Origin: Cristatella mucedo
Taxonomy: Eukaryota > Bryozoa > Phylactolaemata > Cristatellidae
Assembly: GCA_009760855.2 (NCBI GenBank)
Contig: WPIO01000011.1
Location: 3,506,001 to 3,520,000 of the forward strand
Direction: 5' to 3'
Length of the DNA: 14,000 bases
A program made the position numbers and the translations under genes. Below the pieces are notes generated by a model. That model did no database searches. It saw only the letters and a program-made list of their open reading frames with translations, and was not told the origin of the DNA. Position 1 is the stretch's first letter. Each line of letters begins with the position of its first letter. Shown here piece after piece: positions 1 through 6,660 of the stretch.

Positions 1-362
1 TTCAGTTTCCACATCTCATAACTTTTCGCCGACCTGCACTGGCTTCCAGCCAAGCAATGCATCGACTGCAGGGCTTTATCACTCTTTTTTTTAGATCTAT
101 TTATTCTCTAGCTCCAGCCTACCTATCAGGCCTACTTCTCCACCAGGTTAAGCATCGTACTACGCGCTTTTCGGAATCTAATAGTTTACTTATATCTCGT
201 ACCAACCTCAAATCATTTGGAGACCTTGACTTTAGTTCGTATGCTCTCAAAGCGTGGAACTCACTCCCGACTTGCATCACAACATCTTCTGACTTTATCA
301 CATTTAAAAAGAAACCCAAAAGCATCTATTTATCACAGAATTTAGTGGGTCTCTGTGATTAA
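1..362 (+). pseudogene. LINE ORF2 C-terminal fragment (family A copy 1)
   Basis: This encodes the region after the reverse transcriptase catalytic core in L2/CR1-like LINEs. An open stretch from 57 to 362 reads SLAPAYLSGLL, then FSESNSLLISRTNLKSFGD, then ALKAWNSLPTC. These are the usual motifs of this tail (alanine-proline-alanine-tyrosine-leucine, NLKSFGD and WNSLP). Upstream of 57 the match continues in another frame: the window starts in the part that reads HIT..LADLHWLP in copy 2 and is frameshifted here. No catalytic RT residues are present, because they lie 5' of the window. It ends with TAA at the same position as copy 2. The methionine at 57 is not a real start. It is a dead fragment with no expected function. 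Confidence 0.85.
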
Positions 363-567
363 ACCTTTGTGCTTATCTGTGCTGACACTGTGCATGCTGC
401 CACATTCTATACTAGCATGCTAACCTTGGGGATGTCACTCATAACCATGTTATTCTTTTTGTTGTTTATTGAGCATGGTCCACTAATCAATTGATCGCGC
501 TTCCTTTGCAACAAGTTTAAAGTGCCTAAAAAGAGATTGAGTTCTCTGAGCGGGCCGAGATCTTATG

Positions 568-593
568 CATTATTATTATTATTAATTATTAAG
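568..593 (+). repeat. (ATT)n microsatellite tail of LINE family A copy 1
   Basis: A short ATT-rich run (TATTATTATTATTAATTATT) sits immediately after the conserved 3' end block of family A. The minus-strand copy also ends in repeated ATT when read in its own direction. The trinucleotide tail is therefore a family property and not a coincidence. LINEs of several clades end in simple repeats instead of poly(A). Confidence 0.75.
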
Positions 594-655
594 TCTGATA
601 GCGTAACGGTTAGTGCAGTTAAACTCGCTTGTAACAAGCCAGCTTCATTCTCTTG
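592..655 (+). repeat. tRNA-like (SINE-head-like) module 1
   Basis: The sequence GATAGCGTAACGGTTAG at 597-613 resembles a tRNA D-arm/A-box (internal RNA polymerase III promoter). It is followed by CTCGCTTGTAAC, the kind of anticodon-arm text seen in tRNA-derived SINEs. A weak B-box-like CAGCTTCATTC lies at 640-650, about 30 bp further on. It directly abuts the (ATT)n tail of the LINE. I cannot fold it into a full cloverleaf, so it is not called a functional tRNA gene. A decayed SINE head is the best reading. Confidence 0.35.
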
Positions 656-1309
656 TCATTCAGTATATCTTCTAGCCATTTCTTAAAAATCTAGTAACTG
701 TTTTATAACGATGACAAAAAACTGAGCACATCACTTATTTCCTTATCGGTGTTAAGCAGCGAACCTGTTGTAAATTTAGGACTGCCGAGACCAAATTTCT
801 TCTGCGAACTCCACTGATCTAGACCGCACATGCTTTGTGGAAGCCTCTCATATCAAAGGCCAAAGGGCCAGTGCGCAGGACAACCTCATTGCTTTATCTT
901 CCACAATGGCCCTCATAAACTGATCAGTATCCCATAGTACCAAGTCTTCCGTCAGTTTCGGTTGCTTCTCAGTGCCAGCTAACTTACTACAGTGGCTTTG
1001 AATCGCCGCACATGGTCGTCATACGGTCAGCCATTTCAAACTAAATAAAAAGCCGCACACAAAGGACAAGCACAAAATACAAAACTAATCCCTAACTTGT
1101 GACACCGTTGCTGTGGCCGCGTGACCCTCAGTGGGTCCGATAGCGGTACATTGTGTGCAATGTGCAGAGACATGCATCTCGCCATGCGGTAACTATCACA
1201 ACACAGCCCTTAATATCCTGCACGCGGCGCTAACGAACTATTGCAATGCAAAATCACGTAATAGCGTGCATACTACGGCTGATAAAGTAGGTGACTTCCA
1301 GCTGACTCG
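656..1309. other. Unassigned intergenic stretch
   Basis: I recognise no RNA gene or known repeat here. The only coding-like signal is the minus-strand stretch 1034-848, listed separately. A 70-codon plus-strand frame at 1131-1343 has no family motifs and runs into the family B 3' fragment, so I treat it as chance. Confidence 0.6.
848..1034 (-). pseudogene. Possible decayed coding fragment, unrecognised
   Basis: Read on the minus strand, an ATG at 1034 gives MADRMTTMCGDSKPL and then a stop. A frame shifted from it continues as an open, polar stretch of more than 50 codons to the TGA at 850-848. That stretch includes LTEDLVLWDTDQF and RAIVEDKAMRLSC. The composition (mixed acidic and basic residues, few rare residues) looks like protein and not random text. 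The sequence upstream of the ATG is pyrimidine-rich like a 5'UTR. I cannot place it in a family. It could be a retroelement gag piece, a processed pseudogene or chance. The frameshift means it is not intact in either case. Confidence 0.25.
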
Positions 1310-1445
1310 GTTGGCTACCGAATGCGTACCGAAAGCCGCTTAGGCTGTGAGTGCACTATACAAAACTCTCCTGCTTAACACCCACATGGTCTTTATGACT
1401 TTGTGGAGTCACAGAAGGAGATACATTACATTACATTACATTACA
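1310..1445 (+). mobile_element. LINE family B copy 1: 3'-end-only fragment with (ATTAC)n tail
   Basis: Positions 1310-1433 match 10807-10930 with no gaps and, by hand count, 5 substitutions in 124 bp (about 96 percent identity). The block runs from GTTGGCTACCGAATGCGTAC to the ATACATTACATTA tail, which is extended here to about 1445. Copy 2 has RT coding sequence upstream, whereas here the similarity stops abruptly at 1310. This is therefore either an extreme 5' truncation of the LINE or a SINE that borrowed the LINE 3' end. The sequence just upstream (1090-1309) shows no tRNA-like boxes, which favours simple truncation. Confidence 0.88.
1419..1445 (+). repeat. (ATTAC)n pentanucleotide tail of LINE family B copy 1
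   Basis: The bases ATACATTACATTACATTACATT lie at the end of the family B 3' block, giving about five ACATT units. Copy 2 has two to three units at 10918-10930, and copy 3 (minus) has two to three units at 12310-12297. The shared unit at the same position in three copies identifies it as the element tail. Confidence 0.85.
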
Positions 1446-1512
1446 GGCTTACAGCTCACGCTCATTCGTAGGACTCACCGACTAGCAGACCATTGCTCAT
1501 TTTTTAGAATCT

Positions 1513-1540
1513 ATGTTAATAATAATAATAATAATAATGT
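1513..1540 (-). repeat. (ATT)n tail of LINE family A copy 2
   Basis: About seven AAT units on the plus strand equal ATT units in the direction of the element. They sit directly after the conserved family A 3' block. Confidence 0.85.
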
Positions 1541-1670
1541 ACTTAATAAAGCACCCTCAAAGAACTTAATCTCTTTCTAGGCGCTTTACATTTGCTGCAA
1601 AGGGAAATGCAATTAAATGGTAAGTAAAATCATGCTTGAAAAAAAAACAAAATGAATAACATGGACAGGG

Positions 1671-1732
1671 CTGACATGCACAGGGTCAGCATGCAAATAT
1701 GGTTAGTGGCAGCATGCACAGTGTCAGCACGC
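1671..1732 (-). repeat. Imperfect tandem motif in the family A 3'UTR
   Basis: Two related blocks, 1671-1694 and 1708-1732, share the core CATGCACAG-GTCAGCA-GC at a spacing of about 37 bp. In copy 1 (380-440) one block is clear and the second is eroded to GCATGCTAACCTTG. The repeat is therefore a family feature, possibly an RNA hairpin in the 3'UTR, though a role is only inferred. Confidence 0.5.
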
Positions 1733-1752
1733 ATAAGCACATCAAGGACGAA

Positions 1753-2437
1753 TCACAGGGAACCACTAAATGCTGTCCTAAAAAGGTGTGTTTTTAAGTT
1801 CAATTCAAATGTGGTCAGGTCAGGGGATGTTCTGACGCACGTCGGGAGGGAGTTCCAGGTTTTGGGAGCATACGAAGTAAATGCACGATCTCCAAAGGAT
1901 TTGAGGTTTGTACGAGGTATTTCTAGACTGTTGGATTCCGAAAAGTGGGTGGTACGATGCTTGGCCTGATGGGGGATTATGTCGGAGAGATAGGCTGGAC
2001 GCATAGAATGAAGGGACCTAAAAGTGAGCGACAAAACCTTGAAGTCAATCCGTTGCTTGACTGGTAGCCAGTGCAGGTCGGCGAGAAGTGGAGTAATGTG
2101 GCAACTGCGACGCTCACGACAGACAAGCCTAACTGCCGAGTTTTGCACCAGCTGCAATCGCCTGATCGCACATGCTGGTAGGCCAGTAAGCAGTGAGTTG
2201 CAGAAGTCGAGACGGGATATCACGAATGCATGAACTAACTTGGACGTGGTATCTTTATCTAAACAAGCCCGAATTTTTAGCAATGTTATGAAGCTGAAAA
2301 TAGGCGGATTTGACTGTGGAGCTGATATGGTCGTCTAACGAGAGGTCGCTTTGGAATATTACACCTACATTTCTAGCTGATTCAACTGGAGATATGCTGG
2401 CAGAGCCAATTTTGAGCGTCAGCCTTTCCATGTTCAG
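1753..2437 (-). pseudogene. LINE ORF2 RT thumb and C-terminal region (family A copy 2)
   Basis: This is the part of an L2-like ORF2 just after the catalytic palm. In order on the minus strand it shows SPVESARNVGVIFQSDLSL, DDHISSTVKSAYFQLHNIAK, VISRLDFCNSLLTGLP, RRLQLVQNSAVRLVC, HITPLLADLHWLPV, MRPAYLSDII, TNLKSFGDRAFTSYAPKTW and NSLPTC, then a stop at 1753. These motifs follow the known order in L2/CR1 polymerases. Between the first and second blocks (about 2275-2283) one extra A in an A-run shifts the frame. The 176-codon open stretch (2283-1753) begins just after it, so its ATG is not a true start. The YADD catalytic box is missing because of 5' truncation. It is a nonfunctional remnant. 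Confidence 0.9.
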
Positions 2438-2445
2438 CTGTTATG

Positions 2446-3504
2446 CTGATTGTCAATAATCGCGGGCATTGCATGGTCACCCAACTGGGTTAAGCCTTCC
2501 CTTGGACCCTGGATCGGGATGGGATGAGAGCGGGTCGGGTCTCAGCAGTTCAGCAAGAGTTGTCGAAGTGTTACAATGACAGCATGAGGAGGCATGCAGT
2601 CAACAGCCAACAGTACTTGCATCTCAAAGGATTGGATGCCGGTTCTCTGGACAGCGTGGTAATTGGCGACGACAAGAGAACGAATTGTTCCTGCCTTTAA
2701 GGTCATAAGCACCCTAGCCGTTCCGAGTCTTTATTGCTCATGTTTTTCTAAACCTCTTCCGTCATTACTATTTGTTCTAAACGGTATCACATTAAGCAGG
2801 TTCCCCCATCATGCAGCCCCTAGCATCTTGGGTGAAGGTGAGCCGTGGCTCCATTTGTGGGTATATGTACGAGTTCCTGATGGACCGAGGATCTCGCATC
2901 CACTTCATCGTATTGTATCCTAGAGTTCTTAGGGATGTGTGACGTTGCGTCGTCGTGCTCGCCTGCAGCCCCGTTACGGTGCTATTGTTATCATGAATGA
3001 TAGTTTCTTGGTATTCTTGGACAACGCCACCGATAATAAGTCAGCATGCAGCAGACGAACCACTACGATCAATGGTTTATTTCCCGAGAAAGCCCCTTAA
3101 AGCCCCTGCCCCTGTCTGCCCTTTACTGCATCATCCCCCTTGCACCAAACAGAAATGCCGTGTGTATGCACATCAAAACCCAAAAAGTATGCAGCTTAAA
3201 TCAGCAGCTTCTCGGCACATTGCTCAAGGTGTTGAGGCCGCCTCGAGATCGGACCGCTTTCTGTGGTTTCCCAGTTTGACGATTGTTAAGCTGGTGAAGA
3301 GTCAATGGGTTGCGGCTCGGTGGAACCAGCCGGCTATTAATAAGGAGGATCGCTAGCATCAATTGCAACATCAGCAGCAGAACTACTCTCTATCTACCTA
3401 CCTTTACCATTTCTATTTGGTGGACGTGATAGGACTGGATCGCTGTACTAACCGGATGATTAATGGACATCGAAGATGGAGGAACTGAGCTGTGGGCCGC
3501 ACTG
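2446..3504. other. Unassigned stretch
   Basis: This kilobase separates the family A LINE from the gypsy remnant. Open frames of 86 and 119 codons on the plus strand (2663-2923 and 2997-3356) show no domain motif, signal or repeat that I recognise, and their composition does not favour coding. The part nearest 3500 would be the place for a 3' LTR of the gypsy element, but I could not find a matching direct repeat upstream of that element. Confidence 0.55.
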
Positions 3505-3597
3505 GTTTGGCCCAGTGATTATTGTGCTCGCCTTTTGCAACCGAGGTCAAGATGAATGCAGGTAATGATCGAGGTTGTGGGCTCAAGCCCTGTGGCA
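3505..3597 (+). repeat. tRNA-like (SINE-head-like) module 2
   Basis: An A-box-like TTGGCCCAGTGATTATTGTG (3506-3525) is followed by GCTCGCCTTTTGCAACCGAG, typical of the anticodon arm in tRNA-derived SINEs. A good B-box/T-arm-like GGGCTCAAGCCC (3579-3590) forms its own small stem. The A-to-B distance is longer than in a normal tRNA because CGAGGT occurs twice (3542-3547 and 3570-3575), suggesting an internal duplication or insertion. It is a tRNA-derived repeat and not a tRNA gene. It lies on the opposite strand to the end of the gypsy pol remnant. Confidence 0.5.
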
Positions 3598-3707
3598 AAT
3601 GTGGAGCGCCTGGATGGAGTTGAGTTCTCTTCGGCGTTATACTAATCAACTATATTGTTTCGGTCGGTGCATAGTGCCTTGGGCTACAAGGTTGCGAAGC
3701 CTAGTTT

Positions 3708-4870
3708 TCAGCAGTCTGTTCGATGGCCGTTCAATTTCACCTGATTATTTTTCAGTTTGCCAATGTCACCAGGTAATATCTTCACGAGTTGAAATGGCCT
3801 ACGAATTCTGCTTGGGATCCATTTCTTGCTTCCGTAGGCGCATAACGTTTCACCAGGAATTGGTATTGAATAGTCTATATGTGAGGCGTCGCTGCCACCT
3901 TGCCTAGGAGCAAGTAGTTGGAGAGCCACCGTCGGTGCTGCCAAGCAAGGAATCTATGCTTGCTTACAAAGAGGCAATAAGGTGCTCAATCGGAGACCCT
4001 GCAGTAGAGTAGCTGGCGTAGGAAGACGGTCCCAATGGGCATCTTCGTTATGGTCTGACGGACTGCACTCGAGGATTTGCCGCCACTGAATATTTTCGAC
4101 ATAGTTGCGTTAGCTGTCTGTATGAATCGCTCCGGCAGTCTCTTAATCTTAGGTTAGCACGGGCTAGACGTACCAATCCAAACGGCCTGATGAGCTGCAA
4201 AGTCTTGAAAATTGGGTCTCGTGAACTGTGGGGCATTGTCACTTACTGGTTTCTCCAGGATATTGAAATTTGCGAATACTGAATAGAATGTTGGCACGAA
4301 GTCCTCCACGTGCACTGCATATAATTGATCTATAGGACTCATTTGTTGTAATAATCAAAAATCAGCATGTAATCACTCCCATCAAGGTGGAAAAGAGCAA
4401 TGCCCACGTTCTGATACGGATGTTTTGAGACAACATACAACATAAGAGTTGATAGGCCGGTTAGTGTTTTGGTTACCTTGAAATTTTCTGCAAGACGCCA
4501 ATATGTCCATTATGTCGTTAACGTTTCCGGGCCGCCAGTAGACTGGTTTCAGCATGAATAACGGTTTTGTCATAACAAAAATGACCTTCATGAAAAAGCT
4601 GCAAAGACTTTTGCGTAATGACCAAGGAATGACCAATTTTGCCTTTGAATATTGGGCAACTCCAGGTTGACAAAAATCATTCTGAATACCCACGTAAGGC
4701 CTGAATTGGGCAACCAGCTGTTGTTGCCTATCTGGCCAACCTGTCGCAAGGAAAGAAACCAGTGCTTCAAATGACTTGTCGTCAGCTGTTGCTTGTCTGC
4801 AGGATTCACGCTGATGATATACCAGTAGGGTCCGGTAAAGAACAGATGCAATCTGTCTTTCGTATTCAAT
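3708..4870 (-). pseudogene. Gypsy integrase remnant (zinc-binding, core and C-terminal parts)
   Basis: On the minus strand the linker LVSFLATGWPDRQQQ leads to KLVIPWSLRKSL and, in a shifted frame, LFHEGHF. This is the H-x3-H half of the H2C2 zinc finger; the text PVYWRPGNVNDIMDILASC follows. The core's first aspartate (normally GADLF) reads GIALF, so that catalytic residue is lost. The second is kept in VSDNAPQFTRPNFQDFA (about 4250-4190), and the third may survive in LPERFIQTANATMSK. The C-terminal part reads GSKKWIPSRIRRP and QVKLNGHRTDC (3860-3708), like the KxWIPxxI...RRNRRHL end of the family. Several frame changes and stops make it nonfunctional. Integrase normally inserts the element DNA into chromosomes. 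Confidence 0.82.
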
Positions 4871-4987
4871 GTCAGTGAAAAGACATTTATATGAAGCCCT
4901 GCTGAATTAATCTGTTAGGATGAGCTTCTACCATAGCTTATGGACTAAGGTGAAGTGACAGCACAGGCAGCAGGCAGCGAAGTCTCA

Positions 4988-5395
4988 TCACTGCAACCCT
5001 GATGAGACCGCAGCGATATGCTTATTAAAGGTGCCAGGTAGTGGTTTATGGTCGCTTTCCATAACTAGGCTCTGCTCAAATACATTTTGGTGAAAATTTA
5101 AAAGGCAAAGTAGGACAGCCATCGTCTTTTCTACTTGAGCATATTGCTGATACACAGGAGTCAATGTTTGAGATCCATAGGTGACAGGTCAATGGTTTTG
5201 CTGTAATACTGCCCACAGGCCAGGTTGAGAACCATCCACCGACAGCATAATTGGCAATGCTATGTCGTATAAGCCAAGCAGAGTAACATTAATTACGAGG
5301 CTTCTAACGAAATCACAGGCTTTAGCATAGTTGGCGTCCCAGCACCTCGGGATCTTTACCTGCGTCGTGTCGTAGTGGTGTACGAACTTCAGCAA
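4988..5395 (-). pseudogene. Gypsy RNase H domain remnant, one in-frame stop
   Basis: This is the best-kept part of the element: one frame from 5395 to the TGA at 4990-4988, broken only by a TGA at 5191-5189. It begins with the RT connection (LLKFVHHYDTTQVKIPRCWD). It then shows LSVDGSQPGLWAVLQQNH, where the D of SVDGS is the first RNase H carboxylate. QQYAQVEKTMAVLL gives the second (E), and VMESDHKPL gives the third (D). All three metal-binding acids typical of gypsy RNase H are visible. Family members process the RNA strand of the RNA/DNA hybrid during reverse transcription. The in-frame stop and flanking frameshifts make this copy a pseudogene. Confidence 0.88.
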
Positions 5396-5399
5396 GCTT

Positions 5400-6207
5400 G
5401 AAGCAAATTTGGTCTGAGTAATTAGACAGTCTTAATAACCACATGAAATCCACATTTAATGAAGGCATGGTATAATATCTGATCGCTACTACCTTGCAAA
5501 GGTCTGGCTTTGTTTCCCCAGTCGATCAGACATGACCAAGTTAAAGAATCTTTGTCTGGCCAAAGTTGCACTCAACGGCCATAGGGCTCAGGTTAATCTC
5601 GTGGCATCTCGCTAGAACCTGCCTCAGGCACGTGGCATCTTCCTAAATTTGGATCAAATGGCAAGAATATCATCAACGTATGTAAGCACCACATGAATAT
5701 ATACAGAATGGCGTGAAGTAACTCTAATAAACACGCGAGGGGCTGCAGGAATAGCGAATGGCAATTTCAAGTGACCAAACGGTATGGCGATCGTTTTTAA
5801 AAGACGAATGGCCTTATCCAGGGCCACCTGCATGAACCCAGACACAGCGTGCTTAAGTACTTAAAGCCAACTTGGCTTGAAAAGATCTTCACATGTGTCT
5901 GTAGCTTATGATGATCGCGTTATATTGCATGATGTAGTACCTTCTGGTCAATGCAAACGCGGAGCTTCTCTTTTTCAGACTTCGCCACCAACACAATCGG
6001 GCCGACTCATTCCGAGGACTCCTTAAATTTAACAAGTATTCATTTCTTCACTTTGCTTGCAGGTGGTTCTTAAGCCGGCCGTTGTATTTGAAAGGCACAC
6101 GACGCACGCACAGCCTGGGGAGCTGCGCATCGCTGTGCAGCTTAACTTTTCCGTCGCCAACCAGGCATACTAAACAACTGAAGAAGTCGACAAATTTATT
6201 CCTCGAT
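5400..6207 (-). pseudogene. Gypsy reverse transcriptase remnant
   Basis: In minus-strand order the region carries GDGKVKLHSDAQ and RRVPFKYNGRLKNHLQAK (linker before RT), then GPIVLVAKSEKEKLRVCID (motif A region, about 6020-5950). It continues with SGFMQVALDKAIRLLKT and IPFGHLKLPFAIPAAPRVF, and then YVDDILAI (5675-5654), the intact catalytic YxDD box. Downstream, RQVLARCHEINLSP and ECNFGQTKIL match the thumb. At least three frame changes are needed to read through it, and stops occur near 6050 and 5654. The YVDD aspartates survive, but the enzyme cannot be made. Confidence 0.85.
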
Positions 6208-6239
6208 TAATATTCGAAGGACGTGGAGTAGCGACCAGC

Positions 6240-6420
6240 AGAATCTGGTCCTTGATTAGGTCTAAACCTGTGAATGCTAAGCAGGCCTAAGAGAGCTGGC
6301 ACGTCTTCGTTTACGACTGTGAACTTCAAGGTCTGCTGTCACCCTATGCCGAGTGCCGGAATCTCATCGCAACCCCATACTGACGGTAGCGGTTGATGAG
6401 CTGGAGCCAAGGGCCTATAT
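6240..6420 (-). pseudogene. Gypsy protease C-terminal remnant
   Basis: On the minus strand near 6335-6240 the text LKFTVVNEDVPALLGL matches the last strands of retroviral-type aspartic protease in Ty3/gypsy elements (FxVVDxDVPxLLGL). Slightly upstream, WGCDEIPALG fits the preceding strand but in a context with a stop. The catalytic DSG triad is not visible, so the N-terminal half is deleted or eroded. Just before it (about 6490-6440), KCVRYIKHAAGQDHKCVAGK faintly resembles the gag zinc-knuckle region of Mag-like elements. If real, the distance implies an internal deletion between gag and protease. Confidence 0.5.
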
Positions 6421-6584
6421 TTTCCTGCAACACATTTATGGTCTTGCCCCGCCGCATGTTTGATGTACCTAACACACTTTTCTTGTTGAATGTTATTAAG
6501 CTCATTACACGGTTCCCTGTAGGCGTTCGGTGACTGCGAAGGTGCCTGCGGTTTGATCAGGCAATTTTCAGGCGTTGTAGACGG

Positions 6585-6660
6585 TTCTGGACCATAGTCA
6601 AGTGGTTAGTAGCTCGCTCATCACTGCCAGATCATCGCAGGTTTGAGTTCAGCTGCACGT
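6585..6660 (+). repeat. tRNA-like (SINE-head-like) module 3
   Basis: The sequence CATAGTCAAGTGGTTAGTAG (6593-6612) closely fits a tRNA D-arm/A-box. GCTCGCTCATCACTGCCAGA follows as anticodon-arm-like text, and GGTTTGAGTTC at 6640-6650 fits the B-box consensus GGTTCGANTCC with two changes. The A-to-B spacing of about 47 bp is within the range for tRNA-derived promoters. It lies just upstream (in element direction) of the gypsy protease remnant, on the opposite strand. Acceptor-stem pairing is not convincing, so I call a SINE head and not a tRNA gene. Confidence 0.55.

Larger units (their letters stand above)
1..595 (+). mobile_element. LINE family A copy 1: 3' portion of an L2/CR1-like non-LTR retrotransposon
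   Basis: A 5'-incomplete LINE that runs in from the window edge. It contains the C-terminal part of the ORF2 protein (to the stop at 360-362), then a 3'UTR of about 200 bp, then an (ATT)n tail around 568-590. The 3'UTR matches the reverse complement of 1513-1750 block by block. Shared blocks include GTGCTGACACTGTGCATGCT near 380-400 and the AAAGTGCCTAAAAAGAGATT block near 519-538, which lies just before the tail. This makes it the same family as the minus-strand copy at 2445-1513. By hand count the coding parts of the two copies are about 80 percent identical over roughly 155 bp, so both are old. The clade call rests on the RT C-terminal motif style and is inferred. Confidence 0.85.
1513..2445 (-). 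mobile_element. LINE family A copy 2: 5'-truncated L2/CR1-like non-LTR retrotransposon
   Basis: Read on the minus strand, this holds about 230 codons of the ORF2 C-terminal half, then a 3'UTR of about 200 bp, then an (ATT)n tail at about 1538-1516. The 5' boundary near 2445 is where RT-like text ends; upstream I see no further match. The 3'UTR shares ordered blocks with copy 1 (1-595), including the AAAGCGCCTAGAAAGAGATT block just before the tail. It is the best-preserved family A copy in the window. It faces copy 1 tail to tail, with family B copy 1 between them. Confidence 0.9.
3700..6560 (-). mobile_element. Degraded Ty3/gypsy LTR-retrotransposon internal region (pol)
   Basis: Read on the minus strand, the pieces occur in the canonical Ty3/gypsy order: protease end (about 6335), reverse transcriptase (6207-5400), RNase H (5395-4988), integrase zinc-binding and core domains (4870-4030), and an integrase C-terminal segment (3944-3708). 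The motif style (CID..VL..AI, HEGH with KxxIPxSL, SDNAPQF, KKWIPSRI) resembles the Mag/K02A2.6-like group, a lineage call made from memory of the family and not from a search. Many stops and frameshifts show it is inactive. I found no flanking LTR pair, primer-binding site or polypurine tract, and gag is at most a trace near 6490-6440. Confidence 0.85.

Noticed and set aside
119-325. 68-codon minus-strand frame
   Set aside because: It is the antisense shadow of the family A LINE coding fragment on the plus strand.
1652-2233. Plus-strand frames at 1652-1969 and 2024-2233
   Set aside because: Antisense of the family A copy 2 ORF2, which carries all the recognisable motifs on the minus strand.
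3575-3907. 110-codon plus-strand frame
   Set aside because: It overlaps the antisense of the gypsy integrase C-terminal remnant and has no motif of its own.
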